A stretch of DNA of 64,000 bases, taken from Achromobacter veterisilvae (lineage in GTDB: Bacteria; Pseudomonadota; Gammaproteobacteria; Burkholderiales; Burkholderiaceae_B). The first letter of the stretch is position 1; every line of letters begins with the position of its first letter. The position numbers and the translations under genes are program-made. The stretch covers positions 124,001 to 188,000 of the forward strand of contig NZ_UFQC01000003.1 in the NCBI RefSeq assembly GCF_900496975.1, read 5' to 3'. Positions 45,336 to 53,048 of the stretch are shown piece by piece. The notes under the pieces were generated by a model that ran no database searches, was not told the DNA's origin, and saw nothing but the letters and a program-made list of their open reading frames with translations.

Positions 45336-45740
45336 GAACGTGCTACCGGTCCGCTGGGACCGATCCTTTTTTGCCGGACGGACCGGGCCGTGAGCCCAGT
45401 GCTGGCGCGGGCTGTTGAGCAATGTTGCAGACCTACAAACTATAGGTAGCGCGACGCCCGGAGGATCTAGTAATGATCTGAATTAAATGAACAAGTAGTA
45501 CTAAAACGTAGAAGCGCGGCGTTGCGGGGCCGGCCGGCGGCGCGCCCTTGCCGGTATTGGGTTTGTGCCGCGCGGAATCGCTTTTTCGCCCTGCCGGGGC
45601 GTCGCCCGGCGCCGCGAAGCTTGCTGTTTTCCGCCCTTTTTGCCGCGGACCGTCGTTTAGAATTTCCCGCACTCATGCCCAAGGGCAGGCAGCGCAAAAC
45701 GAGGCGCTTGCATCATGGCGTTCGATCAGCGGGAGTAGCG
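45336..45740. other. Intergenic region between divergent TpsB and response-regulator genes
   Basis: About 400 nt without a supported gene. An AT-rich core lies around 45430-45510 (with CTATAG and TAGTACTA stretches), the likely site of the divergent promoters and of any regulator binding. The rest is GC-rich. I see no convincing palindrome, riboswitch or terminator. Confidence 0.5.
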
Positions 45741-46397
45741 GTGTCCGATCTCAGCATACGTGTGGCAATTGCAGACGATCACCCTGTGGTGCTGCGGGGC
45801 CTGGCTTCCGAACTGGAGCGCAACCCCGCCATGCGGATCGTCGGGCAGGCGACCGACTCCACCGAATTGATCGCGTTGCTGGACAGGCATTCCTGCGACG
45901 TGCTGGTGCTGGACTACGCCATGCCCGGCGGCAGCCACGGCGACGGCCTCGTGCTGATCTCGCACCTGCGCCGCCGCTGGCTGGATCTGCGCCTGGTGCT
46001 CTACACGATGGTCGACAACCCGGCGCTGCTGCTCGCGATCGTCAAGCATGGCGTCAAGGCCGTGGTCAGCAAGTCGGATTCGATGGATCGGCTGGTCGAC
46101 GGCGTCTACGCCGCCCACGGCGGCCGGCGGTATTACTCGCCGCTCATCAAGGACATGCTGCTGGAAACCATGATGGTGGCGGAAACCGACAGGCTGACGC
46201 CCCGTGAGGCAGAGATCGTCCGGCTGTTCTGCGCGGGCGGCACCATCACCGAGATCGCCGAGCGCCTGCACCGCAGCGTCCAGACCGTCAGCACCCAGAA
46301 GCGCAGCGCCATGCGCAAACTGGGCGTGAACCGCGACGTCGATCTCATCAAGCTGTTCAGCGACCTCCCTTCCAAGGCGCTGGTCCCGCAAGGCTGA
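45741..46397 (+). CDS. Orphan response regulator, NarL/FixJ-LuxR (RcsB/EvgA-like)
   Basis: A 218-residue two-domain regulator. The receiver domain has the acidic pair in VAIADDHPVVLRG (about 12-13), the phospho-acceptor Asp58 (DVLVLDYAMPGG) and a Lys in VKAVVSKSDS. The C-terminal LuxR-type HTH reads LTPREAEIVRLFCAGGTITE and RLHRSVQTVSTQKRSAMRKL. The GTG at 45741 with a GGGAG site 5 nt ahead gives the normal receiver N-terminus; an in-frame ATG at 45675 would add 22 basic residues. No sensor kinase is nearby. Its place next to two adhesin systems suggests it controls surface structures. Confidence 0.85.
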   Translation: MSDLSIRVAIADDHPVVLRGLASELERNPAMRIVGQATDSTELIALLDRHSCDVLVLDYAMPGGSHGDGLVLISHLRRRWLDLRLVLYTMVDNPALLLAIVKHGVKAVVSKSDSMDRLVDGVYAAHGGRRYYSPLIKDMLLETMMVAETDRLTPREAEIVRLFCAGGTITEIAERLHRSVQTVSTQKRSAMRKLGVNRDVDLIKLFSDLPSKALVPQG

Positions 46398-46540
46398 TCC
46401 CCGCCGTTCCCGTCCGGCTTCCGCGGCGAAGCCGGCGATCGCCGTTTCCCCCGTTCGCAAGGCTTGCAGCCCGCGCTTCTCGCGCCGGGCGGGGCGCGTC
46501 TTGACCCTGATTCCGCGCGTGCATTATGCTTGTTCTTTAT

Positions 46541-46560
46541 TAAGGAACATCAGTTCCTTA
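46541..46560. promoter_or_regulatory. Palindromic operator upstream of the IclR gene
   Basis: TAAGGAAC-ATCA-GTTCCTTA, a perfect 8-bp inverted repeat, lies 14 nt before the IclR start codon. A third half-site GGAAC follows at 46565-46569. The position suits autorepression by the IclR protein. Confidence 0.65.
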
Positions 46561-46573
46561 TTTTGGAACTATT

Positions 46574-47341
46574 ATGAGCATATTGGATGGTGTGCAGCGC
46601 GTGTTGGCGCTGTATGCGGACGGCGCGACGGAACTGAGCTTCACGGATGTGGCGGGGCGCCTGGCCCTGCCCAAGAGCACGGCGTCGCGCTTGCTCAACC
46701 AAATGCAGAGCTACGGGTTGCTGGACCAGGATGCCGCCACGCGCCGCTACCGGCCGGGCGCGCTACTGGCCCAGGTCGCGCGGGCCGGCATGGCGGCCAC
46801 GCCGCTGGACGACGCCTGCCGGGCCGTGCTGGTGTGGCTGTCCGACGACAGCGGCCTGACCGCCTACCTGTCCACCCTGAACCAGCGCGAAACCGTGGTG
46901 CTGCAACGGCTCAACGGCTCGCACCCGGTGCAGGTGCTGTCGCCGCCGGGCTCGCGCCGGGCCGCCTCGGGCACCGCCATGGGCCGGGCGCTGCTGTCGC
47001 GCCTGAACGAGGCCGAATTCCAGGCGCTGTACGGCGCCGACGCGGACCGGCCGCTGCCCGTGGAAGGGCGGGATTGCCCCGCCACCGTGGGCGAACTGGC
47101 CCGCGTGGTGGCGCGCATCCGCGCGGACCGCTGCGGCGTCGCCATCGACCAGGCCATGCCCGGCATCGGCGCGGTGGCCGCGGCGGTGCGCGACCCGTCC
47201 ACCGGCGAACTGCGCGGCCTGTGCCTGTCCTTCGTCTCCTTCCAGGCCGACGCCGAGCGCGTCGCGCGGCTGCGCGAATCCGTATTGCAGCAGGTAGGGG
47301 CGTTGGGGCGCGAACTGAACGATCCCTATTGGCTTGCCTGA
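46574..47341 (+). CDS. IclR-family transcriptional regulator
   Basis: A 255-residue regulator: winged HTH at about residues 5-66 (SFTDVAGRLALPKSTASRLL) and an IclR effector domain. The latter contains the conserved SRRAASGTAMGRALLSRLNE and CGVAIDQAMPGIGAVAAAVR blocks. The upstream palindrome overlaps its promoter. Four genes follow on the same strand with small gaps or overlaps (peptidase E, DUF1177, AroM, Bug), making this the likely local regulator of the cassette, with a small organic acid or amino-acid derivative as presumed effector. Confidence 0.9.
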   Translation: MSILDGVQRVLALYADGATELSFTDVAGRLALPKSTASRLLNQMQSYGLLDQDAATRRYRPGALLAQVARAGMAATPLDDACRAVLVWLSDDSGLTAYLSTLNQRETVVLQRLNGSHPVQVLSPPGSRRAASGTAMGRALLSRLNEAEFQALYGADADRPLPVEGRDCPATVGELARVVARIRADRCGVAIDQAMPGIGAVAAAVRDPSTGELRGLCLSFVSFQADAERVARLRESVLQQVGALGRELNDPYWLA

Positions 47342-47371
47342 ATCTCCAAACTCCCTTTCGGAAATCCCCGC

Positions 47372-48076
47372 ATGAACCTCCTGCTCCTCAGCAATTCCAG
47401 CAGCGACGCCGGCTACCTGGCGCACGCGCTGCCCGACATCCGCGAACTGGTCGCGTCGCTGCCGCAAGGCGCGCCGGCCGTCTTCGTGCCGTACGCCGGC
47501 GTGACCCGCGATTGGGACGACTACACCGCGCTGGTGGCTTCGGCGCTGGCCGACACCGGCCTGGATATCCAGGGCCTGCACCGCGCCGGGGATCCGGTGG
47601 CCGCGCTGGAAGGCGCCGCCCTCATCATCGTGGGCGGCGGCAACACCTTCAACCTGCTGGGGCAGTTGCGCCGCCAGGGGCTGCTCGACGTCGTCGCCCG
47701 CTGCGTGCGCCAGGGCGCGGCCTACCTGGGATGGAGCGCCGGGTCCAACCTGGCCTGCCCGAGCATCTGCACCACGAACGACATGCCCATCGCGGATCCG
47801 GAAGGCTTCGACGCGCTGGGCCTGCTGCCTTTCCAGATCAACCCGCATTACACCAACGCCCATCCGCCCGGACACCGGGGCGAAACCCGCGCCCAGCGCC
47901 TGGCGGAATTCTGCACGCTGAATCCCGGCATGCCCGTCCTGGGCCTGCCGGAAGGGTCGGGGCTGCGCGTGCGCGAGGACAAGGTCGCGCTGATCGGTCC
48001 GCACGACGCCCTGCTGTTTCTCGGGCAGAAAGAGCCTCGCGCATTCCGTCCGGGCCTGCTGGAGATCCCGGTATGA
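47372..48076 (+). CDS. pepE: Peptidase E (alpha-aspartyl dipeptidase), family S51
   Basis: A 234-residue serine peptidase that cleaves dipeptides with N-terminal Asp. The catalytic Ser lies in LGWSAGSNLACP (about residue 127), and the expected His follows in PFQINPHYTNAHPPGHRGET. Other family blocks are NSSSDAGYLAHAL, IIVGGGNTFNLLGQLRR and GLPEGSGLRV. Length matches the Salmonella enzyme (229). It begins 30 nt after the IclR stop and overlaps the DUF1177 start by ATGA. The neighbourhood suggests use in catabolism of a specific imported compound, not general peptide turnover. Confidence 0.9.
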   Translation: MNLLLLSNSSSDAGYLAHALPDIRELVASLPQGAPAVFVPYAGVTRDWDDYTALVASALADTGLDIQGLHRAGDPVAALEGAALIIVGGGNTFNLLGQLRRQGLLDVVARCVRQGAAYLGWSAGSNLACPSICTTNDMPIADPEGFDALGLLPFQINPHYTNAHPPGHRGETRAQRLAEFCTLNPGMPVLGLPEGSGLRVREDKVALIGPHDALLFLGQKEPRAFRPGLLEIPV

Positions 48077-49002
48077 AACAGGTCATCGATACGATCGAAC
48101 TCCTGTCCTCCGCCCACGTGACGGGCGAGGCGGTGGCGCAGCGGCTGCGCGAGGCCGGCGACTGCGAGGTGGAAGTGACCCGGCTGGAGCGCGACGGCGC
48201 CGCCACGGATTTTCTTTCGATCGTCATCCCGGGCGCCGACGACGCGGCGCCGCAACTGGGCATCGTGGGCCGCCTGGGCGGAATCGGGGCGCGCCCCGCG
48301 GTCACGGGCCTGGTGTCCGACAGCGACGGCGCGGTGGTCGCCATCGCCGCGGCGTTCAAACTGATGGCCATGGCCCGGCAGGGCGACGTGCTGCCCGGCA
48401 CGGTGCGCATCCGCACGCACATCTGCCCGCGCGCCGGCACGCGTCCGCATCACCCCGTGCCCATGATGCGTTCGCCGTTCCCCATGCGCGAGATGATGTC
48501 GCACGAAGTCGATCCGCGCATGGACGCGATCCTGTCGGTCGACACGACGCGCGGCAACCGCCTGGTCAACAAGCGCGGCGTGGCGCTGACGCCGGTGGCC
48601 AGGCAGGGCTATCTGCTGCGCATTCCCGAAACCATGCTGGACGTGATGGGCTGGGTCAGCGGCGAATTGCCGGTGACCTTGCCGCTGACCACGCAGGACA
48701 TCACCCCCTACGAAAACGGCCTGTGGCACGTGAATTCGCTGATGCAGCCCGCCATCGTCACGGACGCGCCGGTGGTGGGCGTGGCGCTGACCGCGCAGAC
48801 CACCGTGCCGGGCTGCGCCACCGGCGTCACCAACGCCGTGGACGCCGACGTCGCCATGCGGTTCTGCATCGAGATCGCCAAGCTGTTCGGGCAGGGCGCC
48901 ATGGCCTTCTCGGACGAGGCCGAATGGGCCGCGCTGCAGGCCCGCTACGGTTCGATGGCGCATTTGCAGACCGTGGGCCGCGAAGCGGGGGAGGCGGCAT
49001 GA
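48073..49002 (+). CDS. DUF1177 family protein
   Basis: A 309-residue cytoplasmic protein of a conserved family without assigned biochemistry. Notable blocks are FLSIVIPGADDAAPQLGIVG, IRTHICPRAGTRPHHPVPMM (a Cys and several His that could bind metal) and MMSHEVDPRMDAILSVDTTR. TTVPGCATGVTNAVDADVAM comes near the C-terminus. The start overlaps the pepE stop by ATGA and the stop overlaps aroM by ATGA, so the three are translationally coupled. The His/Cys/Asp pattern and the peptidase partner hint at a hydrolase or isomerase, which is inference only. Confidence 0.85.
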   Translation: MKQVIDTIELLSSAHVTGEAVAQRLREAGDCEVEVTRLERDGAATDFLSIVIPGADDAAPQLGIVGRLGGIGARPAVTGLVSDSDGAVVAIAAAFKLMAMARQGDVLPGTVRIRTHICPRAGTRPHHPVPMMRSPFPMREMMSHEVDPRMDAILSVDTTRGNRLVNKRGVALTPVARQGYLLRIPETMLDVMGWVSGELPVTLPLTTQDITPYENGLWHVNSLMQPAIVTDAPVVGVALTAQTTVPGCATGVTNAVDADVAMRFCIEIAKLFGQGAMAFSDEAEWAALQARYGSMAHLQTVGREAGEAA

Positions 49003-49697
49003 TTGATCATCCGCAGCGGCGCGTGGCGTTCTTCACCATCGGGCAATCGCCGCGCAGCGACGTGGTGCCTGAAATGGCGCCGCTTCTGGGCGCGCACGTG
49101 CGCATCGACGAATTCGGCGCGCTGGACGGCCTGGACGCCGCGGCGCTTGCCGCCCTGGCGCCTCGCGAGGGCCAATACCGGTTCGCCACGCGCATGCGCG
49201 ACGGGGCGCAGATCGAACTGGACGCCGCGGCCGCCGAGGCGAGGCTGGCGCAGGTCATGGGCCAGGCCGACGCCGCGGGCTACGACGTGCTGGTGCCGCT
49301 GTGCACGGGCACGGCCATCGCGCCGATGCGCACGCTGGTGGTCGAACCGCAGCAGGTCGTGGACCACCTGGTCGCCGGCCTGGCGGCGCATTGCCGCAAG
49401 GTCGGGCTGGTGGTGCCGCTGGAAGCGCAGGTCGATGCCTTCCACATGGTCGTGCCGCTGGACTGCGACACCCTGATCGCGCACGCCTCGCCCTACGAGG
49501 CCGACTCGGAGCGGGCGGCGCGCAACTTCGAACAGGCGGGCCGCGACCTCGCGTCCTGCGACCTGATCGTCATGCACTGTATGGGCTATGCCGAACGCAT
49601 GCGGCAGGCGGTGGCGCGGGCCTCGGGCCGTCCCGTGCTGCTGTCGAACCGCCTGGTCGCGCAGACGCTGGCGCAAATCCTCAGCCCGGGTGTCTGA
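48999..49697 (+). CDS. AroM family protein
   Basis: A 232-residue member of the AroM family, whose function is unproven despite the name. It starts RRVAFFTIGQSPRSDVVPEM, the family signature. Two cysteines occur in VLVPLCTGTAI (Cys102) and IVMHCMGYAERM (Cys194). Their spacing resembles the catalytic Cys pair of Asp/Glu/hydantoin racemases, so a racemase- or isomerase-like role is conceivable. ATGA overlap with DUF1177. The last codons and the TGA stop lie inside a degenerate copy of the GTGTCTGACAC repeat, so the repeat may have reshaped the C-terminus. Confidence 0.85.
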   Translation: MIDHPQRRVAFFTIGQSPRSDVVPEMAPLLGAHVRIDEFGALDGLDAAALAALAPREGQYRFATRMRDGAQIELDAAAAEARLAQVMGQADAAGYDVLVPLCTGTAIAPMRTLVVEPQQVVDHLVAGLAAHCRKVGLVVPLEAQVDAFHMVVPLDCDTLIAHASPYEADSERAARNFEQAGRDLASCDLIVMHCMGYAERMRQAVARASGRPVLLSNRLVAQTLAQILSPGV

Positions 49698-49776
49698 CAG
49701 CCAAAACCCTCGGCGTGTCTGACACCCTAGTGAGACAGCCTTCAATTCAAGAAGCTATTCCAAGGGTGTCTGACAC
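49690..49776. repeat. Repeat cluster 2: GTGTCTGACAC palindromes between aroM and the Bug gene
   Basis: A degenerate copy GTGTCTGACAG at 49690 overlaps the aroM stop codon. Exact copies follow at 49715 and 49766, 51 nt apart. Between the last two lies a CTTCAA-containing hairpin-like stretch comparable to that in clusters 1 and 3. The last copy ends 34 nt before the Bug start codon. Confidence 0.85.
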
Positions 49777-49810
49777 CCGCCGAAATCAAATATTGTTGGG
49801 AGTCATCTTC

Positions 49811-50797
49811 ATGTTCAGCCGTACCCTTCACCGCGCCGCCGGCGCACTGTTCGCTGCCTCTGCCCTGGCGGCCGCGCCGGCCCTGGCCGCCGACGCCTGG
49901 AAACCCGCCAAGCCCGTGCGGCTGCTGGTGGGCTTCGCGCCCGGCGGTTCGGCCGACACGCTGGCGCGCCTCTTGGCCGAACCGCTGTCGCAGCGCCTGG
50001 GCCAGCCGGTGGTCGTCGAAAACCTGGCCGGCGCCGGCGGCAACATCATGGCGTACCGCCTGAGCCAATCGCCGGCCGACGGCTACACCATCGGCATCGC
50101 CGCAGCCGGTTCCATGGCCATCACCCACGTCCTGAACCCCAAGGGCACCAACTACAAGCCCGCCGACTTCACGCCGATCACGCTGGCCGCCGTGCAGCCC
50201 AACGTGGTCATCGTGAACAACGACGTGCCGGCCAGCAACCTGGCCGAGCTGAAGGAATACTTCCAGAAGACGCCGACCGCCACCTACGGCACGGCCGGCG
50301 TGGGCATTTCCAACCACCTGATCGCCGAGACCATGCTGTACAAGCTGGGCGTGAAGGTGCCGCATGCCGCGTACCGCGGCGCGGCGCCCGTCATCACCGA
50401 CCTGCTGGGCGGCCACATCGCGATGACGATGGACAACATCTCCACCGCGGCGCCGCTGGCCTCGCAAGGCAAGGTGAAGGCCATCGCCGTCGCGTCGCTC
50501 AAGCGCGCGCCGCAACTGCCCGGCGTGCCCACGCTGGACGAGCAGGGCCTGAAGGGATTCGACATGCCGACGTGGCAGGGCGTGTTCGCGCCCGCCGGCC
50601 TGCCCGCCGACGTGCTGGCCGCGTACTACGCCGCCTTGCAGGACGTGCTGAAGCAGCCCGCGCTGATCGAGAAGATGGCCGGCCTGGGTTCCGAGCCGGT
50701 CACCGGCATGACGCCCGAACAGTTCGGCCAGTTCCTGGAAAAGGACCGCCAGCAATGGGCGGACATCGTCAAGGCGGCGAACATCAGCCTGGAGTGA
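49811..50797 (+). CDS. Bug-family (TctC-type) periplasmic substrate-binding protein
   Basis: A 328-residue extracytoplasmic protein. The signal peptide (about 1-27) ends in APALAA; then come WKPAKPVRLLVGFAPGGSAD and VVVENLAGAGGNIMAYRLSQ, the Bug signatures. The C-terminal LEKDRQQWADIVKAANI is also typical. It probably binds a carboxylate, perhaps the substrate of the pepE-DUF1177-aroM products. The start at 49811 begins the signal peptide; upstream in-frame sequence runs through the repeat and aroM. Two repeat clusters flank it, which may separate its expression from that of the preceding genes. Confidence 0.92.
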   Translation: MFSRTLHRAAGALFAASALAAAPALAADAWKPAKPVRLLVGFAPGGSADTLARLLAEPLSQRLGQPVVVENLAGAGGNIMAYRLSQSPADGYTIGIAAAGSMAITHVLNPKGTNYKPADFTPITLAAVQPNVVIVNNDVPASNLAELKEYFQKTPTATYGTAGVGISNHLIAETMLYKLGVKVPHAAYRGAAPVITDLLGGHIAMTMDNISTAAPLASQGKVKAIAVASLKRAPQLPGVPTLDEQGLKGFDMPTWQGVFAPAGLPADVLAAYYAALQDVLKQPALIEKMAGLGSEPVTGMTPEQFGQFLEKDRQQWADIVKAANISLE

Positions 50798-50813
50798 GCG
50801 GTGTCGGTGGTCA

Positions 50814-51113
50814 GTGTCTGACACCCTGATGAAGTGCTGGTCCAGGGGGATAGGGTCTTGCCGGGTGTCAGACACCCGGGAGGCGCCGGGGTGACATGGA
50901 GTGCGTCTCGTACGGGTGTCAGACACCTGGCTGCGCATTCCTCGGGTTGTTGTGGGTGTCAGACACCCGGGAGGCGCGGGGGCGACATGGAGTGCGTCTC
51001 GTACGGGTGTCAGACACCTGGCTGCACAGGGTGTCAGGCACTTCTCTGGAGGTGTCAGACACCCTGATGCGATGCCCTTCAATCCAGGAAGGCATCCCAC
51101 GGGTGTCTGACAC
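50814..51113. repeat. Repeat cluster 3: seven GTGTCWGACAC palindromes with an internal duplication
   Basis: Exact copies start at 50814, 50865, 50916, 50956, 51007, 51052 and 51103; a degenerate GTGTCAGGCAC is at 51031. Spacings of 51 nt occur five times. A stretch of about 70 nt around 50865-50934 is repeated 91 nt later. The string GTCTCGTACGGGTGTCAGAC is shared with cluster 1, linking the two clusters. It lies between the Bug gene and the coaBC terminator. Confidence 0.9.
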
Positions 51114-51142
51114 CCAAAAGCACCCCAGCGAATCCCCCAAGA

Positions 51143-51171
51143 AAAAAAGCCAGGTTCAGCCTGGCTTTTTT
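51143..51171. terminator. Bidirectional intrinsic terminator between Bug gene and coaBC
   Basis: Arms AAAAAAGCCAGG and CCTGGCTTTTTT with a TTCAG loop, giving T-runs on both strands. It ends 2 nt before the coaBC stop codon region and serves both converging transcripts. Confidence 0.88.
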
Positions 51172-51172
51172 G

Positions 51173-52372
51173 CTATCTGTCCGGCACCCTTGCCGCGATC
51201 TCCGCGATCAGCCGCCGCGCCGCGTCCAGCTTGCCGGCGGCGGGCAGGGGGTGCACGCCTTGCTCGTCGAACAGCACCAGTTCGGTGGTGTCGGCGTCCA
51301 TCACCTTGTGCGCCAGGTTGCCCACCAGCAGCGGGATGCCCTTGCGCGCGCGCTTGGCTTCGGCGTGTTCGGCCAGTTTTTCGGTTTCCGCGGCGAACCC
51401 CACGCACCACGGGCCGTTGGGCAGCTTGGCCACTTCGGCCAGGATGTCCGGGTTGGGTTCGAATTCCATGACGGGGGCGCCGCCACCCTCGCTGGTCTTC
51501 TTCAGTTTCTGAGTGCTGACGTTCTTCACGCGCCAGTCCGCCACGGCGGCCACGGCGATGAAGATGTCGGCGTCGGCGGCGCTGGCCATCACGGCGTCAT
51601 GCATCTGGCGCGCGGTGGTGACCGACAGCGCGGTGACGCCGCGCGGCACCGGCAGGAAGGTCGCGCCGGAAATCAGCGTGACGCGGGCGCCGGCCTCGCG
51701 CGCGGCGCGCGCCAGGGCGTAGCCCGTCTTGCCGGAAGAGCGGTTGCTCAGCACGCGCACCGGGTCCACGGGCTCGGAAGTGGGGCCGGCGGTCAGCAGC
51801 ACGTGGCGGCCGGCCAGCAGCTTGGGCTGGAAGAAGGCGATCAGGTCGGTCAGCAGTTCGTGCGCTTCCAGCATCCGGCCGTCGCCGGTTTCGCCGCAAG
51901 CCTGTTCGCCGGCCGAGGGGCCGAGAACGCTGATACCGTCGGCGCGCAGTTGCTCGACGTTGCGCTGCGTGGCGGGGTTGGCCCACATTTCGCGGTTCAT
52001 GGCCGGCGCCGCCAGTAGCGGACAGGCGCGCGCCAGGCACAGCGTGGACAGCAGGTCGTCGGCCATGCCGTGCGCCAGCTTGGCCATGAAGTCGGCGCTG
52101 GCGGGGGCGATCAGCACGGCGTCCGCGCCGCGCGTCAGGTCGATGTGCGCCATGTTGTTGGGCACGCGGGCGTCCCAGGCGTCCACGAACACCGGCCGCC
52201 CCGACAGGGCCTGCATGGTGACGGGCGTGATGAAGTGCGTGGCCGCTTCGGTCATCACCACGTCGACCGTGGCGCCTTGTTCGGTCATGCGCCGCACCAG
52301 CTCGGCGATTTTGTAGCAGGCGATGCCCCCGGTCAGGCCGAGGACGATGCGTTTGCGGGCGAGATCGAGCAT
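51173..52372 (-). CDS. coaBC: Bifunctional phosphopantothenoylcysteine decarboxylase / phosphopantothenate-cysteine ligase
   Basis: A 399-residue coenzyme A biosynthesis enzyme (Dfp). The CoaC flavoprotein half has GLTGGIACYKIAELVRRM, the catalytic His in ATHFITPVTMQALSG, APAMNREMWANPATQRNV, and the redox Cys in QACGETGDGRMLE. The CoaB half starts near residue 190 with LLTAGPTSEPVDPVRVLSN and SSGKTGYALA, the usual motif with Thr in place of Met. The C-terminus includes KVMDADTTELVLFDEQG. Normal length. Preceded on the same strand by lspA and ileS with a 146-nt gap. Confidence 0.96.
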   Translation of the reverse strand: MLDLARKRIVLGLTGGIACYKIAELVRRMTEQGATVDVVMTEAATHFITPVTMQALSGRPVFVDAWDARVPNNMAHIDLTRGADAVLIAPASADFMAKLAHGMADDLLSTLCLARACPLLAAPAMNREMWANPATQRNVEQLRADGISVLGPSAGEQACGETGDGRMLEAHELLTDLIAFFQPKLLAGRHVLLTAGPTSEPVDPVRVLSNRSSGKTGYALARAAREAGARVTLISGATFLPVPRGVTALSVTTARQMHDAVMASAADADIFIAVAAVADWRVKNVSTQKLKKTSEGGGAPVMEFEPNPDILAEVAKLPNGPWCVGFAAETEKLAEHAEAKRARKGIPLLVGNLAHKVMDADTTELVLFDEQGVHPLPAAGKLDAARRLIAEIAARVPDR

Positions 52373-52518
52373 GAGGACTGGGCGGCGGGTTCAGCGCCGT
52401 GAAAACGAGGAATGGACAGTGATTTTATTCTGCATTGCGGCATTGCGCCGTTCGCCATGCATTCAGGGGGCATCAAACGGGACAAAAGCCGCCGGGGCGG
52501 GGGCCCCGGCCGGGGCGT

Positions 52519-53046
52519 TCAGGCCCGGGGCGGCTTGCGCGCGCGCAGCAGTTCGTCCAGCACCAGCAGCACGGCGCCGCAGGTGATGCCCACGTCGGCC
52601 AGGTTGAAGGCGGGGAACTGCCAGTCGTTCCAGTAGAAGAGCAGAAAGTCCACCACGTGGCCGTAGACGACCCGGTCGATGACGTTGCCGATGGCGCCGC
52701 CCAGGATCAGCGTCAGGGCCAGGCTGAAGCGCGGCTGGCCGTGGGTGCGCCGCAGGATGACGGTGATGACCACCGCCGCCACGCAGCCCAGGCCGGTGAA
52801 CAGCCAGCGCTGCCAGCCTTCCTCGGACGCCAGGAAGCTGAACGCCGCGCCCCGGTTGTACACCAGGGTGAAGTCGAAGAAGGGCAGCAGGTGGACCCGC
52901 TGGCCGTACTGGTACGCCGTGTTGAAGTAGACCTTGGTCAACTGGTCCAGCACGATGATCGCCAGCGCGATGGCCAGCCAGCGCCCCACGCGCGCCGGCG
53001 CGGGGCGGGAGCCGGACGGGACGCCGGTGTCGGCGGGCCCTGCCAT
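52519..53046 (-). CDS. lspA: Lipoprotein signal peptidase (signal peptidase II)
   Basis: A 175-residue inner-membrane aspartyl protease with four hydrophobic segments. The two catalytic Asp lie in GNVIDRVVYGHVVDFL and FPAFNLADVGITCGAVLL, and VYNRGAAFSFLA is the conserved NxGAAFS box. It cleaves prolipoproteins. The start at 53046 is 2 nt after the ileS stop, and the ileS-lspA order is usual in proteobacteria. A longer frame starting at 53166 overlaps ileS and lacks family sequence. Confidence 0.95.
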   Translation of the reverse strand: MAGPADTGVPSGSRPAPARVGRWLAIALAIIVLDQLTKVYFNTAYQYGQRVHLLPFFDFTLVYNRGAAFSFLASEEGWQRWLFTGLGCVAAVVITVILRRTHGQPRFSLALTLILGGAIGNVIDRVVYGHVVDFLLFYWNDWQFPAFNLADVGITCGAVLLVLDELLRARKPPRA

Positions 53047-53048
53047 GG

